In this document: positions 33,478 through 43,214 of the stretch, piece by piece
Layout of the letters: each line of letters starts with the position of its first letter
Position numbering within the stretch: position 1 is the stretch's first letter
From: Peptococcaceae bacterium BRH_c8a
GTDB taxonomy: Bacteria; Bacillota; Desulfotomaculia; Desulfotomaculales; Desulfallaceae
Direction: 5' to 3'
NCBI GenBank assembly: GCA_000961575.1
Contig: LADP01000018.1
Coordinates: 1-64,000 of the forward strand
DNA length: 64,000 bases
Notes under the pieces: model-generated
The model's input: the letters and a program-made list of their open reading frames with translations, nothing else
Told to the model about the DNA's origin: nothing
Databases searched by the model: none
Position numbers and translations under genes: made by a program

Positions 33478-34848
33478 ATGAGACAAACTTTTTCATTGCA
33501 GGAAAAGAGGCAGCATTTTTTAGCTATCTTATGGCCTATTCTGATGACTCAGCTTGGTTTTTACACCATGGTTTTTTTTAATACGGTCATGTCTGGTCAT
33601 GCAGGTGCCAACGACCTGGCGGGGGTGGCTATCGGCGCAAGCCTATGGATGCCGCTGTCTACCGGCATAACCGGCATATTATTAGCTCTAACTCCCATTG
33701 TTGTGCAGTACATGGGCGCCGAGCGCAGGGAGAATGTCCCTTTTGTGGTGGTGCAGGGTGCTTATTTAGCTATTGCCCTGTCCTTATGCGTCATTCTTTT
33801 TGGTGTTTTTGCCCTCAAACCCGTATTAAATACCATGCACCTGGACGCACCGGTACGCGATATTGCCATGCGTTACCTAATGGGAATCTCGTTGGGTATT
33901 ATGCCTTTTTTTGTTTATATGGTATTCCGCTGTTTCATTGAAGCCTTGGGACATACCAGGGTTACTATGTCTATAACCTTTATTTCGCTGCCTATAAATT
34001 TGTTACTAAACTATTTGCTAATCTTCGGCAAACTTGGATTCCCCCGCCTGGGTGGTGTGGGCGCAGGCTATGCCACTGCCATTACCTACTGGTGCATTTT
34101 GTTCATGGCCCTGTATGTGGTGCACAGGGTGAAGCCCTTTGCGGAGTTCGGGTTGTTTAAGAAGTGGTACACTGTTTCTCTGGTAGCCTGGATGGAGCAT
34201 TTGAAGTTGGGCGTGCCTATCGGCTTTTCCATATTTTTTGAAACCAGTTTTTTTGCCGGGGTGACCCTGTTAATGAGCCAGTTTGGTACTATCACCATTG
34301 CGGCCCACCAGGCGGCATTGAATTTTGCATCTATGTTATACATGGTGCCGCTAAGCATCTCCATGGCTTTAACCATTACCGTAGGGTTTGAGGTTGGGGC
34401 TAAAAGATACCATGACGCCAAACAGTATAGCTTAATTGGGATTTGCACTGCCCTTGGGATGGCCATCTGCTGTGGTATCGGGTTACTGCTTTTTAATGAG
34501 CAAGTGGCGGGTTTATATACCAAAGATTTATCAGTGTTATTGTTAACTAAGCAGTTTTTAATCTTTGCTATCTTCTTTCAGCTATCAGATGCCATTGCTA
34601 CACCAATGCAGGGAGTGTTGCGGGGGTACAAGGATGTTAATTTTGCGTTTTTTATCTGCCTTGCCTCGTACTGGTTAATTGGCTTGCCACTGGGGCATAT
34701 CCTGGCTGTTTATACATCGTGGGGGGCTATGGGTTATTGGATAGGGTTTAACGCCGGACTGGCTATTGGGGCATCTTGCTTAATTGGCCGCATAATTACC
34801 GTGCAAAAGAAATTCCCGCCACCTAAAGTTTATCCAGGTTATCAATAA
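33478..34848 (+). CDS. MATE family efflux transporter
   Basis: 456 residues with 12 predicted helices in two halves. The N-terminal LAILWPILMTQLGFYTMVFF in part, NTVMSGHAGANDLAGVAIG and the later TIAAHQAALNFASMLYMVPL match NorM-type multidrug and toxic-compound extruders, which use a Na+ or H+ gradient. Start ATG 33478 has only a weak ribosome site (AAGGA). The UspA gene follows after 95 bp. Substrate unknown. Confidence 0.92.
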   Translation: MRQTFSLQEKRQHFLAILWPILMTQLGFYTMVFFNTVMSGHAGANDLAGVAIGASLWMPLSTGITGILLALTPIVVQYMGAERRENVPFVVVQGAYLAIALSLCVILFGVFALKPVLNTMHLDAPVRDIAMRYLMGISLGIMPFFVYMVFRCFIEALGHTRVTMSITFISLPINLLLNYLLIFGKLGFPRLGGVGAGYATAITYWCILFMALYVVHRVKPFAEFGLFKKWYTVSLVAWMEHLKLGVPIGFSIFFETSFFAGVTLLMSQFGTITIAAHQAALNFASMLYMVPLSISMALTITVGFEVGAKRYHDAKQYSLIGICTALGMAICCGIGLLLFNEQVAGLYTKDLSVLLLTKQFLIFAIFFQLSDAIATPMQGVLRGYKDVNFAFFICLASYWLIGLPLGHILAVYTSWGAMGYWIGFNAGLAIGASCLIGRIITVQKKFPPPKVYPGYQ

Positions 34849-34943
34849 ACAGCAAAAACGTTCATGATACGGGTTTAATAGGTATACTGTATAACAGTTT
34901 GTAATTTTATTATTACTTGCGAAATTAGAAGGAGGCATGCTAG

Positions 34944-35408
34944 ATGAAAGTATTAATACCGGTAGATGGATCCGACAATTCAAAGCGGGCAATCAATTAC
35001 GCGCTGGAACAGGCAAAAAAAAATCCCGGCACTCAATTTACTCTATTGGCAGTTGTGACTATGAGAATGGAAGAGTTATATGATACTGACTTGGTGAATC
35101 TTTCAGAATTCCAAAGACAGGACTTTGAATTATTGAACCTTGCTGAATTGCAAAAGCATTTCGAAGGGGCTTCCAATTCCGTTCTTGAGAATGCCAAAGT
35201 GCTATTTGATGAAGCCGGTATTCAGGTTGAGACTGCAATGTTAAAGGGAGACGCGGCCAATAAAATTATACAGTATGCTTCAGACAATGGCATTGAAGAA
35301 ATAATTATGGGGAGTAGGGGGATGGGTACTCTCAAAAGCGCTATTCTGGGCAGCGTAGCTTACAAAGTGCTGGCGAAAACAAATATTCCACTTACCATTA
35401 TCAAATAA
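34944..35408 (+). CDS. Universal stress protein (UspA family)
   Basis: 154 residues with an AAGGAGG site. It opens MKVLIPVDGSDNSKRAI, and the C-terminal ATP-binding loop IIMGSRGMGTLKSAILGSVA has the G-x2-G-x9-G(S) pattern of ATP-binding UspA proteins. It lies 18 bp before the APC permease gene and is probably co-transcribed with it; fused or paired Usp-APC arrangements are common, and the Usp may regulate the transporter. Confidence 0.93.
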   Translation: MKVLIPVDGSDNSKRAINYALEQAKKNPGTQFTLLAVVTMRMEELYDTDLVNLSEFQRQDFELLNLAELQKHFEGASNSVLENAKVLFDEAGIQVETAMLKGDAANKIIQYASDNGIEEIIMGSRGMGTLKSAILGSVAYKVLAKTNIPLTIIK

Positions 35409-35426
35409 TCTAGGGAGGCTTTTTTT

Positions 35427-36713
35427 ATGCCAGTGGTTGAATCATCAGCCGTAACTGATCGGCAGGCCGGCAGGCTAAAGGCGACAATTGGGCCGGTGCA
35501 GGCGGTCAGTTTGTATGTCGGAGCTGTTTTGGGTTCCGGGGTGCTGCTGATGCCCGGCTTGGCGGCCAAAATCGCCGGTCCGGCTTCTTTGCTGGCCTGG
35601 ATATTTATGTCATTGATCGTGATTCCCCTGGCCTTGACCATGGGCTTGTTATCAACGCGCTTCCCTGACGCCGGCGGTGTTTCAACCTTTGTTCGGCATG
35701 CCTTTGGCCCGGACGCCGGGGCGATAGTAGGGTGGCTTTTTCTTATTTCTGTCCCGGTAGGTGTGCCGGTGGTGGCAGTTACGGCCGCCGCTTATGCGCG
35801 AACGGCCTTTGGCCTGAATTCGGCCGGGGAGATCGGGATTAGCGCAGCCGTCCTGGGGGTTGTTTTTACTTCCAACTTCCTTGGTATGCGGCTTGCCTCC
35901 AGGGTGCAGGTGCTGGTTGTTTCGGCCATCGTGGGCGTTATTATCTTTGTGGTTGCGGGTGCGATGCCAGGCACGACTGCTGCCAGTTTTACTCCGTTTG
36001 CTCCCCACGGGTGGTATGCTGTGGGGCAGGCAGCGGCTATGCTGTTCTGGTGCTTCATCGGGTGGGAAGCGGTGACGCATCTGGCCGAAGAGTTTGTCGA
36101 CCCCCGGCGGGATCTGATGCGCAGCATAGTACTTAGTATAGTGGTTGTTTCGCTACTGTACTTTGCCGTGGCCCTAGCCACAGTCGGGACGTCAAGTTAC
36201 GGGGGCAGCGGCTCTTATGCTTCCCTGGCTTTGATGATGCAAAAGCAGGTTGGGCCGGTTGCCGGCGCAACCGTGGGCGTCACGGCCTTCTTAATTTGCG
36301 TCGCGGTGGCCAACGCCTATGTGGGGGCTGCTGCCCGCGTTGCTTATTCTTTGGCCCGCGAAGGTGCAGCGCCTGCATTTCTTGGCTATCTTAGCCCGTC
36401 GCGTTCGACTCCTGTCGGCGGGCTGGGATTTATCGCAGTGATAGCCACTTTGACCCTGGTGCTGGTAACCGTTGGAGCGGTAACCCTTAAGGAACTGATC
36501 ACCATTTCCAACGCGGCTTTTATGGCTATTTATATCGGTGGCTCTTTGGCGGGAATCCGCCTGCTCCGGGATATCCGGTGGGGAGTGCTGTTAGCGTGGA
36601 TTTCCCTGGTAGCTACGCTGGTCGTTTACGTCTTCCTCGGTTGGGCGGCAGTAATCCCGCTTTTGGTTATCCTCGTCTGGAAGATTGTTTCCTGGTTCAG
36701 ACCAGGTACATAA
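35427..36713 (+). CDS. APC family amino acid permease
   Basis: 428 residues with about 12 helices and a GGGAGG ribosome site. The first helix has the APC signature YVGAVLGSGVLLMPGLAA, and helix 6 contains FWCFIGWEAVTHLAEEF. It resembles YjeH-type neutral amino acid exporters. It is co-transcribed with the UspA gene and ends before a strong bidirectional terminator. Substrate not determinable. Import rather than export is possible. Confidence 0.88.
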   Translation: MPVVESSAVTDRQAGRLKATIGPVQAVSLYVGAVLGSGVLLMPGLAAKIAGPASLLAWIFMSLIVIPLALTMGLLSTRFPDAGGVSTFVRHAFGPDAGAIVGWLFLISVPVGVPVVAVTAAAYARTAFGLNSAGEIGISAAVLGVVFTSNFLGMRLASRVQVLVVSAIVGVIIFVVAGAMPGTTAASFTPFAPHGWYAVGQAAAMLFWCFIGWEAVTHLAEEFVDPRRDLMRSIVLSIVVVSLLYFAVALATVGTSSYGGSGSYASLALMMQKQVGPVAGATVGVTAFLICVAVANAYVGAAARVAYSLAREGAAPAFLGYLSPSRSTPVGGLGFIAVIATLTLVLVTVGAVTLKELITISNAAFMAIYIGGSLAGIRLLRDIRWGVLLAWISLVATLVVYVFLGWAAVIPLLVILVWKIVSWFRPGT

Positions 36714-36803
36714 GGGGTTACAGTACAAAAAAGCCATTGTGGCTGCTGCCTTCAGGGGAATGTTCATAATTGGCAAAATAGTAATCGATTCTTGCGTTCA
36801 TAT

Positions 36804-36832
36804 AAAAGGCCCGGCTCTATGCCGGGCCTTTT
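36804..36832. terminator. Bidirectional terminator between convergent genes
   Basis: AAAAGGCCCGGC (36804-36815) pairs perfectly with GCCGGGCCTTTT (36821-36832) around a 5-base loop. It serves the permease on the plus strand and the acidic secreted protein on the minus strand. Confidence 0.92.
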
Positions 36833-36856
36833 ATGGGTGGAGACATTTGGAAATTC

Positions 36857-38179
36857 TTAGTTTAGGTACAATGAAATGCTATCTTCGTCCGAGTTGTCAT
36901 CTTCATCTTTATCATCCAGCTCAATTACCACTTCCATGTCGTATTCTAGATAATCTTCTAATTCGTCTTCGTCCCCGTTAATAGTATTTCCATCAACGTC
37001 TTCAATGGTTACGTTTTCGAATGTGGCCCAGATGTAGTAGTAATCATCGCCATTTTCTAGTAATACCTGTGTTTCGTCATCGCTGTTACCGAACGCAAAT
37101 GCTTTGACGGTACCTTCTATTGTTTCATTGCTATCGGAATCCAGTTCATTATCTTCGTCATAGAAGATTATGCCGGTGGTGTCAAGGCTGTCGTCGTTTT
37201 CTTCTATCTGGGCGCTTATTTTCACTTCGGTAACGTCGTCTGCCTTAATTTGAATTCTATCGAAATCATCATCGGAAATTTCTTTTGTGAACTCTTTTTC
37301 TTCACCTGGCTGAACGGTATCCCAATTAACGTAAATATCATTTTCACCGGTGTTTTCCACGATCCAAATAATATCTTCGGTTACGTCAAAGGAGTTACCG
37401 GCTTGATCCGTTATATGGTAATAAAAACTGATTTCATATTCATCCCCAGCTTTGGCTACAAAGGCCGACCCTTCATTTGCGTCAGAAGTAAATGTGAGGT
37501 CGCTGTACCCCGAACTGAGGGTTCCGTTTGTTGCCGCGCGCTCTCCTACAGTTACTGTTATCGTTGCGCTGTCAACGGCCTCGTCCTGGTCATTGTACAA
37601 TGTAACCTTTATGGTTGCGGTGCCATCTTCCTCATCGTCATTGGCGGTGACAGTAATAGCTTTAGTGAAGCCGTCTTCATCCAGTTCCACTATGTCCCCG
37701 TCTTGGGGATTAGTGCTTACAACGCTGTCATCATCGCTGACTTGCAATATCATTTCGTAATTCTCAGGCAAATCCGCTGCATTTGCCTCGCTGTCTTCCA
37801 CTAAAAATCTAATGTCCACAGGGTCTTGACCAAAATATAGTTTTATGTTGGAGTCGCCGTCAACAGAAATGGTGTATTCCTTTTCTCCTATTTCATCGAT
37901 GTCTTCAAGGTTTCCGCCCCGATGCATTATTTTTTGCTCGAATTTATTCAGCTTCCATTCCGGTGCCCCGTTGCGGTAGAGATTTCTATAAGCATTTTTG
38001 AGACCTTTCACGCTGGGGTGCACCCAGTCTTCCTGTGCTAACATCTTTTTAGCCTGCCCCGGTGGCATCTTTTTCGACCAGTCCGAACCATTGGCCAGTG
38101 CGGCCTGGGGGACTATGAACAGTGCACCGGCCAAAAATAAAAGGGCGGTGATTGAAAAGATAATCTTTTTTAGCTTCAT
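36857..38179 (-). CDS. Acidic secreted protein with Ig-like region
   Basis: 440 residues with an AAGGAGG site. Signal peptide 1-30 (cleavage after ALA). A short basic region (35-90, MPPGQAKKMLAQEDWVHPSV in part) is followed by a very acidic beta-rich body with a cadherin/Big-like segment (about 120-215, DGTATIKVTLYNDQDEAV), a second beta domain (about 220-320) and a C-terminal Asp/Glu-rich part that may bind Ca2+. No anchor motif is seen. Similar proteins occur at the surface of sulfate-reducing Firmicutes, without known function. Family not recognised. Confidence 0.75.
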   Translation of the reverse strand: MKLKKIIFSITALLFLAGALFIVPQAALANGSDWSKKMPPGQAKKMLAQEDWVHPSVKGLKNAYRNLYRNGAPEWKLNKFEQKIMHRGGNLEDIDEIGEKEYTISVDGDSNIKLYFGQDPVDIRFLVEDSEANAADLPENYEMILQVSDDDSVVSTNPQDGDIVELDEDGFTKAITVTANDDEEDGTATIKVTLYNDQDEAVDSATITVTVGERAATNGTLSSGYSDLTFTSDANEGSAFVAKAGDEYEISFYYHITDQAGNSFDVTEDIIWIVENTGENDIYVNWDTVQPGEEKEFTKEISDDDFDRIQIKADDVTEVKISAQIEENDDSLDTTGIIFYDEDNELDSDSNETIEGTVKAFAFGNSDDETQVLLENGDDYYYIWATFENVTIEDVDGNTINGDEDELEDYLEYDMEVVIELDDKDEDDNSDEDSISLYLN

Positions 38180-38239
38180 GTGTGTTCCTCCTTAATAATT
38201 CTAGATTAAGCGGGTAAAAAAGAAGAAAAAAACACCTCC

Positions 38240-38612
38240 TTGGTTCTGTTCTGCTATAATCATTCGTTAGGTCAGGGGGTGTTTAAGGGGTATCAATTAA
38301 AATTTGTGACTAAAGTCCTAGAAGAGCTAACCACTAAAAATGTATATGATCCAATAAAAACACTCAAAAAGACCAATAGATCGCGGAGTAAAAAGGGTGA
38401 CTGCAGCCAAAACAGCCAGGTCTTAAAAAGTTCTGGCCAGAAAGGTACCGCTTGTGCTAATGAATGAGCCGCTATCCGGTCTTGACCCAATGGTACGGGA
38501 TACTATTATTGATACAGTGGAAGCGATCCAAAACGGTCAAATTTGCGGCATAGCCGAGGTTGAGGATATCCGGGGCGTGCACTGTCTGAGTCTGGTGGAG
38601 TGGATGAAATAG
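38240..38612 (+). pseudogene. Decayed ABC transporter ATPase fragment
   Basis: From 38427 one frame reads KVLARKVPLVLMNEPLSGLD and continues PMVRDTIIDTVE to a stop at 38610. This is the Walker B and D-loop region of an ABC ATPase with the upstream signature helix, with Asp of LLDEP changed to Asn. Walker A is missing. The preceding frame (38240-38467) has no recognisable domain. An internal deletion seems to have removed most of the gene. Confidence 0.65.
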
Positions 38613-38629
38613 AAACTTAACTAGTTTAA

Positions 38630-40036
38630 TCAATCCTTATTGGTTTTATCTTTTTTATTTGGAATATTATCGGGCAAAGGCTTTGCATAAACACTTATTC
38701 TTTTTAACGTTTTCCCGGGTAGTACTTTAAAAATATAAAAAAGGCTTAAGTAAAAGGCGGTGAGTATTAACCCCACATATAGACCTGAGCCCTGCCCCGG
38801 GATAAAAGGCATGGCCAGGATAGCGATCACCAGGCCTGCAATGGCTAACATTGAAGTATAAGGAAAACCGACCAACTGGCAATGCCCCCGGGGAGGACAA
38901 CCATAAAGCTTACGATAGCGATAATGGGTGGCTAAAATAATTACGTAAGCAAATAAAAGAGAAAAACCACCGGAACTGACCAGAAAAATATAAATCTGTG
39001 CCGGCAATAGATATCCCAGACTCACAGAAAACAGCATGGCAGCGCCGGAGAAAAGAATTCCACGCAGGGGTATATCGCCACGGTCTATTAAAATGGATGG
39101 GGCATGTCCCGCATGTGCCAGTGACCGTACCATTCTGCCCAGTCCAAAGGTGGCTGCCAGCATAGTTGAAATGATTGCGCTGACCAGGATAACGTTAATG
39201 GAGCCGGCGGCCCAGCCCAAACCACCGGCGCTTAAAGCAGCAACCATCGGGCTTACTTCTTCGGTAAGGGTTCCCGTCGGAGTAAGTGGAAGCAAGGTAG
39301 CAATTACGGCGCAGTACAGTCCCACCAGGGCTATAACTGTATACGTTATAGCCCTGGGTATGGTTTTATGAGGTGTCCGGGCTTCTGAAGCGGCTAACCC
39401 TATTATTTCGAATCCGGCATAGCTGAAAAGCACAATTAGCATGCTTCCCGCGACCCCTGCGATGCCTGCCGGGAAAAGTGGTTCCAGAGCCAGTGCACCT
39501 ACCCCAACAGGAGCCTTTTGAGGAATAAGTCCCAATATTAGTGCTGCAGCCAGGCCGATAAAGCCGATTAAAGCCCCTAATTTTATGGTCGCCAAGCCGC
39601 CCTCCAGGTTGCTTAGAAGTTTTGCACCCAGTAAATTTAAAAGGGTGACAGTAACTACTATTGAGATTGCTAAAATTGGTAATGGAACTTGAGGTATCCA
39701 GGCCCGCAGGAAGATCGAAGCTGCCGTTGCTTCACTGGACATAGCCAGAATCAAGCCTGTCCAATAGACCCAGCCCACCATAAATCCAAGCCATGGTCCA
39801 AATAGCTGTTCTGAATAGGTTCGAAAAGAGCCGGGCTTGGGGTCCGCCACCGTCATTTCGGAAAGAGCCGTCAGAATTATATAAACTAAGATACCTCCCA
39901 GTATAAAAGACAGCAGGATTGCCGGGCCAGCAGCCCTAATTGCTATTGATGAACCTAAAAAAAAGGAACCGCCAACAACAGTTCCAAGGGCCAGCATGGT
40001 TAGTTGCCATGCAGATAAACCATCATTTTGTTTCAT
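38630..40036 (-). CDS. APC family amino acid permease
   Basis: 468 residues with about 12 helices. The N-terminal LALGTVVGGSFFLGSSIAI matches the helix-1 substrate motif of the amino acid-polyamine-organocation family, and LFSYAGFEIIGLAASEARTP is the helix-6 signature of the AAT branch. It resembles basic or aromatic amino acid permeases of the LysP/GabP type. It stands alone. A ribosome site (AAGGAGT) precedes ATG 40036. Confidence 0.88.
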   Translation of the reverse strand: MKQNDGLSAWQLTMLALGTVVGGSFFLGSSIAIRAAGPAILLSFILGGILVYIILTALSEMTVADPKPGSFRTYSEQLFGPWLGFMVGWVYWTGLILAMSSEATAASIFLRAWIPQVPLPILAISIVVTVTLLNLLGAKLLSNLEGGLATIKLGALIGFIGLAAALILGLIPQKAPVGVGALALEPLFPAGIAGVAGSMLIVLFSYAGFEIIGLAASEARTPHKTIPRAITYTVIALVGLYCAVIATLLPLTPTGTLTEEVSPMVAALSAGGLGWAAGSINVILVSAIISTMLAATFGLGRMVRSLAHAGHAPSILIDRGDIPLRGILFSGAAMLFSVSLGYLLPAQIYIFLVSSGGFSLLFAYVIILATHYRYRKLYGCPPRGHCQLVGFPYTSMLAIAGLVIAILAMPFIPGQGSGLYVGLILTAFYLSLFYIFKVLPGKTLKRISVYAKPLPDNIPNKKDKTNKD

Positions 40037-40366
40037 AGATTCAAAACTCCTTAGAGTATTTGACTGTAATTATAATATGAGCCTATTTGTGATGACTTAT
40101 AACAAAATAATTTGGCTTATCTATATTTGCCGGCCATTTCTTAAAAAGCCAGAGCATAAACCCTTGCTTTGTCATCAATTTATAGTATCTATATTTCAAG
40201 GGGACGGGTTTATTGACAACAAATGGATGTCAATAAACCCGTCCCCTTGACAATCTGATTGTTTTTTGTTTTGACTGGCAAGAAAACAATAGAAATATGA
40301 GTAAAATGTATCTATAATACAGATTAAGATTGAATTCAATCACAATAAGGATGAAAGGCGATTTTT
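40037..40366. repeat. Gap with a 23-bp perfect inverted repeat
   Basis: The arm at 40196-40218 (TCAAGGGGACGGGTTTATTG plus ACA) pairs perfectly with 40228-40250 around a 9-base loop. The GGGGACGGGTT core is a familiar palindromic repeat of Peptococcaceae and related genomes, probably REP-like. It could also act as a terminator for neither flanking gene, since both are read away from it. Confidence 0.8.
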
Positions 40367-41896
40367 ATGACGAATCTTTTGTTTAAATATAAATATGTGA
40401 TTATATGTCTGTTATTTTTCTTTATGCTATTTTTATCTTATCAAAACTACCAAAACACAAAGGATATTATTAATGAAAATAATGCCATTCAACAAGCTAT
40501 GGTTGAACAAAATGTCTTAGAATCTCTAAAATATGCAGATAGCAGTTATAAAATATTAGAAAGATATTTAAATCAAGAAATGTCTCAGTTATCCGGGGTG
40601 ATGGTAGAAAAATACACTCAAAACCCGGACATTATCAGTTGGGATTTGGAGCAGCTGAAAAAGGAATTCACAGACTATGAAATCTATATCGTGGATAGTA
40701 ACTTAGAGATTATACATACAACATTTATAGAAGATTTAGGGCTGGATTTTAAACAATTTCCCAGTTTTGCCGGGTTGCTTAGGGAACGGATGGCAGGTAA
40801 TGAGTTTAATGCAGATCGGATGGATATATCAACAGCTACCCAGACAATTAAAAAATACAGCTATATGCCCACTCCTGATCATAAATATCTTTTAGAATTA
40901 AGCATAGATATAGCGGAAAAACATCCCGCAATGCAAGATTTAAATATTTTTTCCCATGCCGATACCGTAACTGAAAATAATGAATTAGTTAAAATGATTT
41001 CTTTTTATAAGTTTAATGAAACGGGCAGCGAGGTAGGAGTAGTCACCAAAGGGGAAGGGCCTTATATTGATGTTGCAATATCTAGTGAAGTAAAAGATAT
41101 CGTTAAGAATGCTGTTTTATCTAACAAGTCGATTAAGGTTGCCGGGGGTAATTACTCGCAAGTCAGCCAAGTACATAATTATATCCCTTACTTAAACTAT
41201 ACAGAAGATGGTGAATTTAACTGGTGGAATTCATATGTTGTTGGAATAACTTATGATGATAGTATTCTACATTCAAGGTTATTAGTGGAGAGGAATTTAT
41301 TCATAGGAAAAACGGCATTAATAATTTTTGTGTTTATATTATTTACCCTTAGCATGGTATATCTGCTGAGACGAACTGAACAGTTGGCATCTTGTGATTC
41401 CCTGACCAACTTACCCAACAGGAAGCTTTTTGGGGAATACTTTAGGAAGGTAACTTCTCAAGGTAGAGATGTAAAAGAAAACACCAAGATGGCCGTTCTG
41501 TTTATCGATTTAAATAATTTTAAAATACTAAATGATACATTCGGGCATGAAGTTGGAGATCAAGTCCTTAAGGAAGTAGCCCGTAAGCTAAAAAGCAATC
41601 TTCGTAAGGATGACATGGTAGTTAGGGCCGGGGGTGATGAATTTTTGGTGCTTCTTACCGGCATTACCTCAATTGAAGATGCTAACTCAGCAGTTTTAAA
41701 AATAATCGAGGCATTAACAGTTTCATTCGTTATTGATGGTCAAGAAATAGATATCAAGGCTAGCATCGGTGTAAGTCTTTATCCTGATAACGGAACTACT
41801 CTGCGGGAGTTGATGCAAAAAGCCGATGTCGCTATGTACAAAGCTAAAAGAGAAAAACCGGATATATCAAATTTTGTAATACATACCAACGCGTAG
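40367..41896 (+). CDS. Membrane sensor diguanylate cyclase (GGDEF)
   Basis: 509 residues. TM1 (about 8-24), an extracellular sensor region of about 300 residues (probably Cache-like), TM2 (about 328-347), then a GGDEF domain (355-505). The catalytic motif AGGDEF is intact (about 421-426), DxLTxLPNRKLF starts the domain, and an RxxD inhibitory site (RKDD) lies five residues before the motif. It should make cyclic di-GMP from GTP in response to an external signal, with product feedback. It sits alone upstream of the Ter operon. No EAL domain. Confidence 0.93.
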   Translation: MTNLLFKYKYVIICLLFFFMLFLSYQNYQNTKDIINENNAIQQAMVEQNVLESLKYADSSYKILERYLNQEMSQLSGVMVEKYTQNPDIISWDLEQLKKEFTDYEIYIVDSNLEIIHTTFIEDLGLDFKQFPSFAGLLRERMAGNEFNADRMDISTATQTIKKYSYMPTPDHKYLLELSIDIAEKHPAMQDLNIFSHADTVTENNELVKMISFYKFNETGSEVGVVTKGEGPYIDVAISSEVKDIVKNAVLSNKSIKVAGGNYSQVSQVHNYIPYLNYTEDGEFNWWNSYVVGITYDDSILHSRLLVERNLFIGKTALIIFVFILFTLSMVYLLRRTEQLASCDSLTNLPNRKLFGEYFRKVTSQGRDVKENTKMAVLFIDLNNFKILNDTFGHEVGDQVLKEVARKLKSNLRKDDMVVRAGGDEFLVLLTGITSIEDANSAVLKIIEALTVSFVIDGQEIDIKASIGVSLYPDNGTTLRELMQKADVAMYKAKREKPDISNFVIHTNA

Positions 41897-41983
41897 GATG
41901 TATAAGTGAAATATATTGCATTATGACATATAATCATATAAAATTAAGTATAAGTAAACTTTTTTCAAAAGGAGGACTTTTTC

Positions 41984-42556
41984 TTGGCTGTAAACTTACA
42001 AAAAGGTCAAAAAGTGGACTTGACAAAGGGTAGAGCAGGTCTTGCCAAGGTTATTATTGGGCTGGGGTGGGATACAAACAAATTTGATGGCGCTGATTTT
42101 GATTTAGACGCCTCCGTATTTTTACTGGGGGAGAATGCTAAATGCTCCGGTGCCGAGGATTTTGTGTATTATAATAATCTGAAACACAAAAGCGGCTCTG
42201 TTGAACATTTGGGGGACAACCTTACCGGTGAGGGTGAGGGTGACGATGAGCAAGTTAAAATTGATTTAAGCAAAGTACCGGCTAATGTCAGCAAAATCGC
42301 TATCACTGTTACCATACACATGGCAGCGGAGCGCAACCAGAATTTTGGCCTGGTATCAAACGCTTTTGTTCGCGTATTAGACGAAACTTCGAACGCTGAA
42401 CTGCTGCGCTACGATCTAAGTGAGGACTACAGTATAGAAACCGCCCTGGTATTTGCTGAGCTTTATCGCCATGGTACGGAGTGGAAATTTGCTGCTGTAG
42501 GTCAAGGCTTTAATGATGGACTAGCTGGTCTTGTTCGTCTTTACGGTTTGGAATAG
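41984..42556 (+). CDS. terD: TerD family protein, copy 1
   Basis: 190 residues from a TTG start with AAAGGAGG. Full-length Ter[50 protein letters not shown] and [11 protein letters not shown] are all present. The Asp-rich DFDLD and GEGDDE motifs form the two-calcium site. TerD proteins act at the inner face of the membrane with TerC in tellurite, phage and oxidative stress resistance. First gene of the Ter operon, starting 88 bp after the diguanylate cyclase. Confidence 0.95.
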   Translation: MAVNLQKGQKVDLTKGRAGLAKVIIGLGWDTNKFDGADFDLDASVFLLGENAKCSGAEDFVYYNNLKHKSGSVEHLGDNLTGEGEGDDEQVKIDLSKVPANVSKIAITVTIHMAAERNQNFGLVSNAFVRVLDETSNAELLRYDLSEDYSIETALVFAELYRHGTEWKFAAVGQGFNDGLAGLVRLYGLE

Positions 42557-42571
42557 GAAGGGAGCTATTTA

Positions 42572-43183
42572 ATGGTTAACCTGCAAAAAGGACAAAAGAT
42601 TGATCTAACTAAAACTAACCCTGGTTTAACAACCATTATAGCCGGTTTGGGATGGGATCCAGTTAAAAGTGGCGGCGGTGGTGGTGGTCTGTTAGGCGGT
42701 CTTTTCGGTGGTGGGGGCGCCCCGAAAATAGACTGCGATGCTTCGGTATATCTATTGAATAAAGATGGTAAATTAGCTCAGAAGAAGAACCTTATTTATT
42801 TTGGCAATTTAAAAAGCCCTTGCGGAAGCGTTCGTCACACTGGAGACAACCTCACCGGAGATGGTGACGGTGACGATGAACAAATTCATATCGAACTGGC
42901 CAGAGTACCTGCAGATGTGCACCGGCTGGTATTTGTGGTTAACATTTATGATTGTGCTAAACGTAAACAGCATTTTGGGATGATTAAAAATGCCTTCATT
43001 CGCATTATCAACGGTGCAAATAATAATGAGTTATGTAAGTTTAACTTATCCGAAGGTTATGAGGGCAAAACATCTTTAATTACCGGTGAAGTCTATCGTC
43101 ATAACGGCGAGTGGAAATTTGCCGCTCTTGGTGAAGCAACTATGGATCCCGGTCTGGAGTCCCTGACCAGACGGTTTGTGTAA
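42572..43183 (+). CDS. TerD family protein with Gly-rich insert, copy 2
   Basis: 203 residues with a GGAAGGGAG site. TerD fold, but a 20-residue insert rich in Gly with Leu/Phe (GGGGGGLLGGLFGGGGAP) follows the GLGWDP motif, and the first calcium motif reads KIDCDAS rather than DFDLDAS. The second calcium loop (GDGDGDDEQIHIEL) is intact. A similar GLLGxxFGG element occurs in the second domain of the protein at 50131. The insert may insert into membrane or mediate assembly (inference). Confidence 0.9.
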   Translation: MVNLQKGQKIDLTKTNPGLTTIIAGLGWDPVKSGGGGGGLLGGLFGGGGAPKIDCDASVYLLNKDGKLAQKKNLIYFGNLKSPCGSVRHTGDNLTGDGDGDDEQIHIELARVPADVHRLVFVVNIYDCAKRKQHFGMIKNAFIRIINGANNNELCKFNLSEGYEGKTSLITGEVYRHNGEWKFAALGEATMDPGLESLTRRFV

Positions 43184-43214
43184 AGAATTATAATTAATTA
43201 GTGGGGGTAAATAC

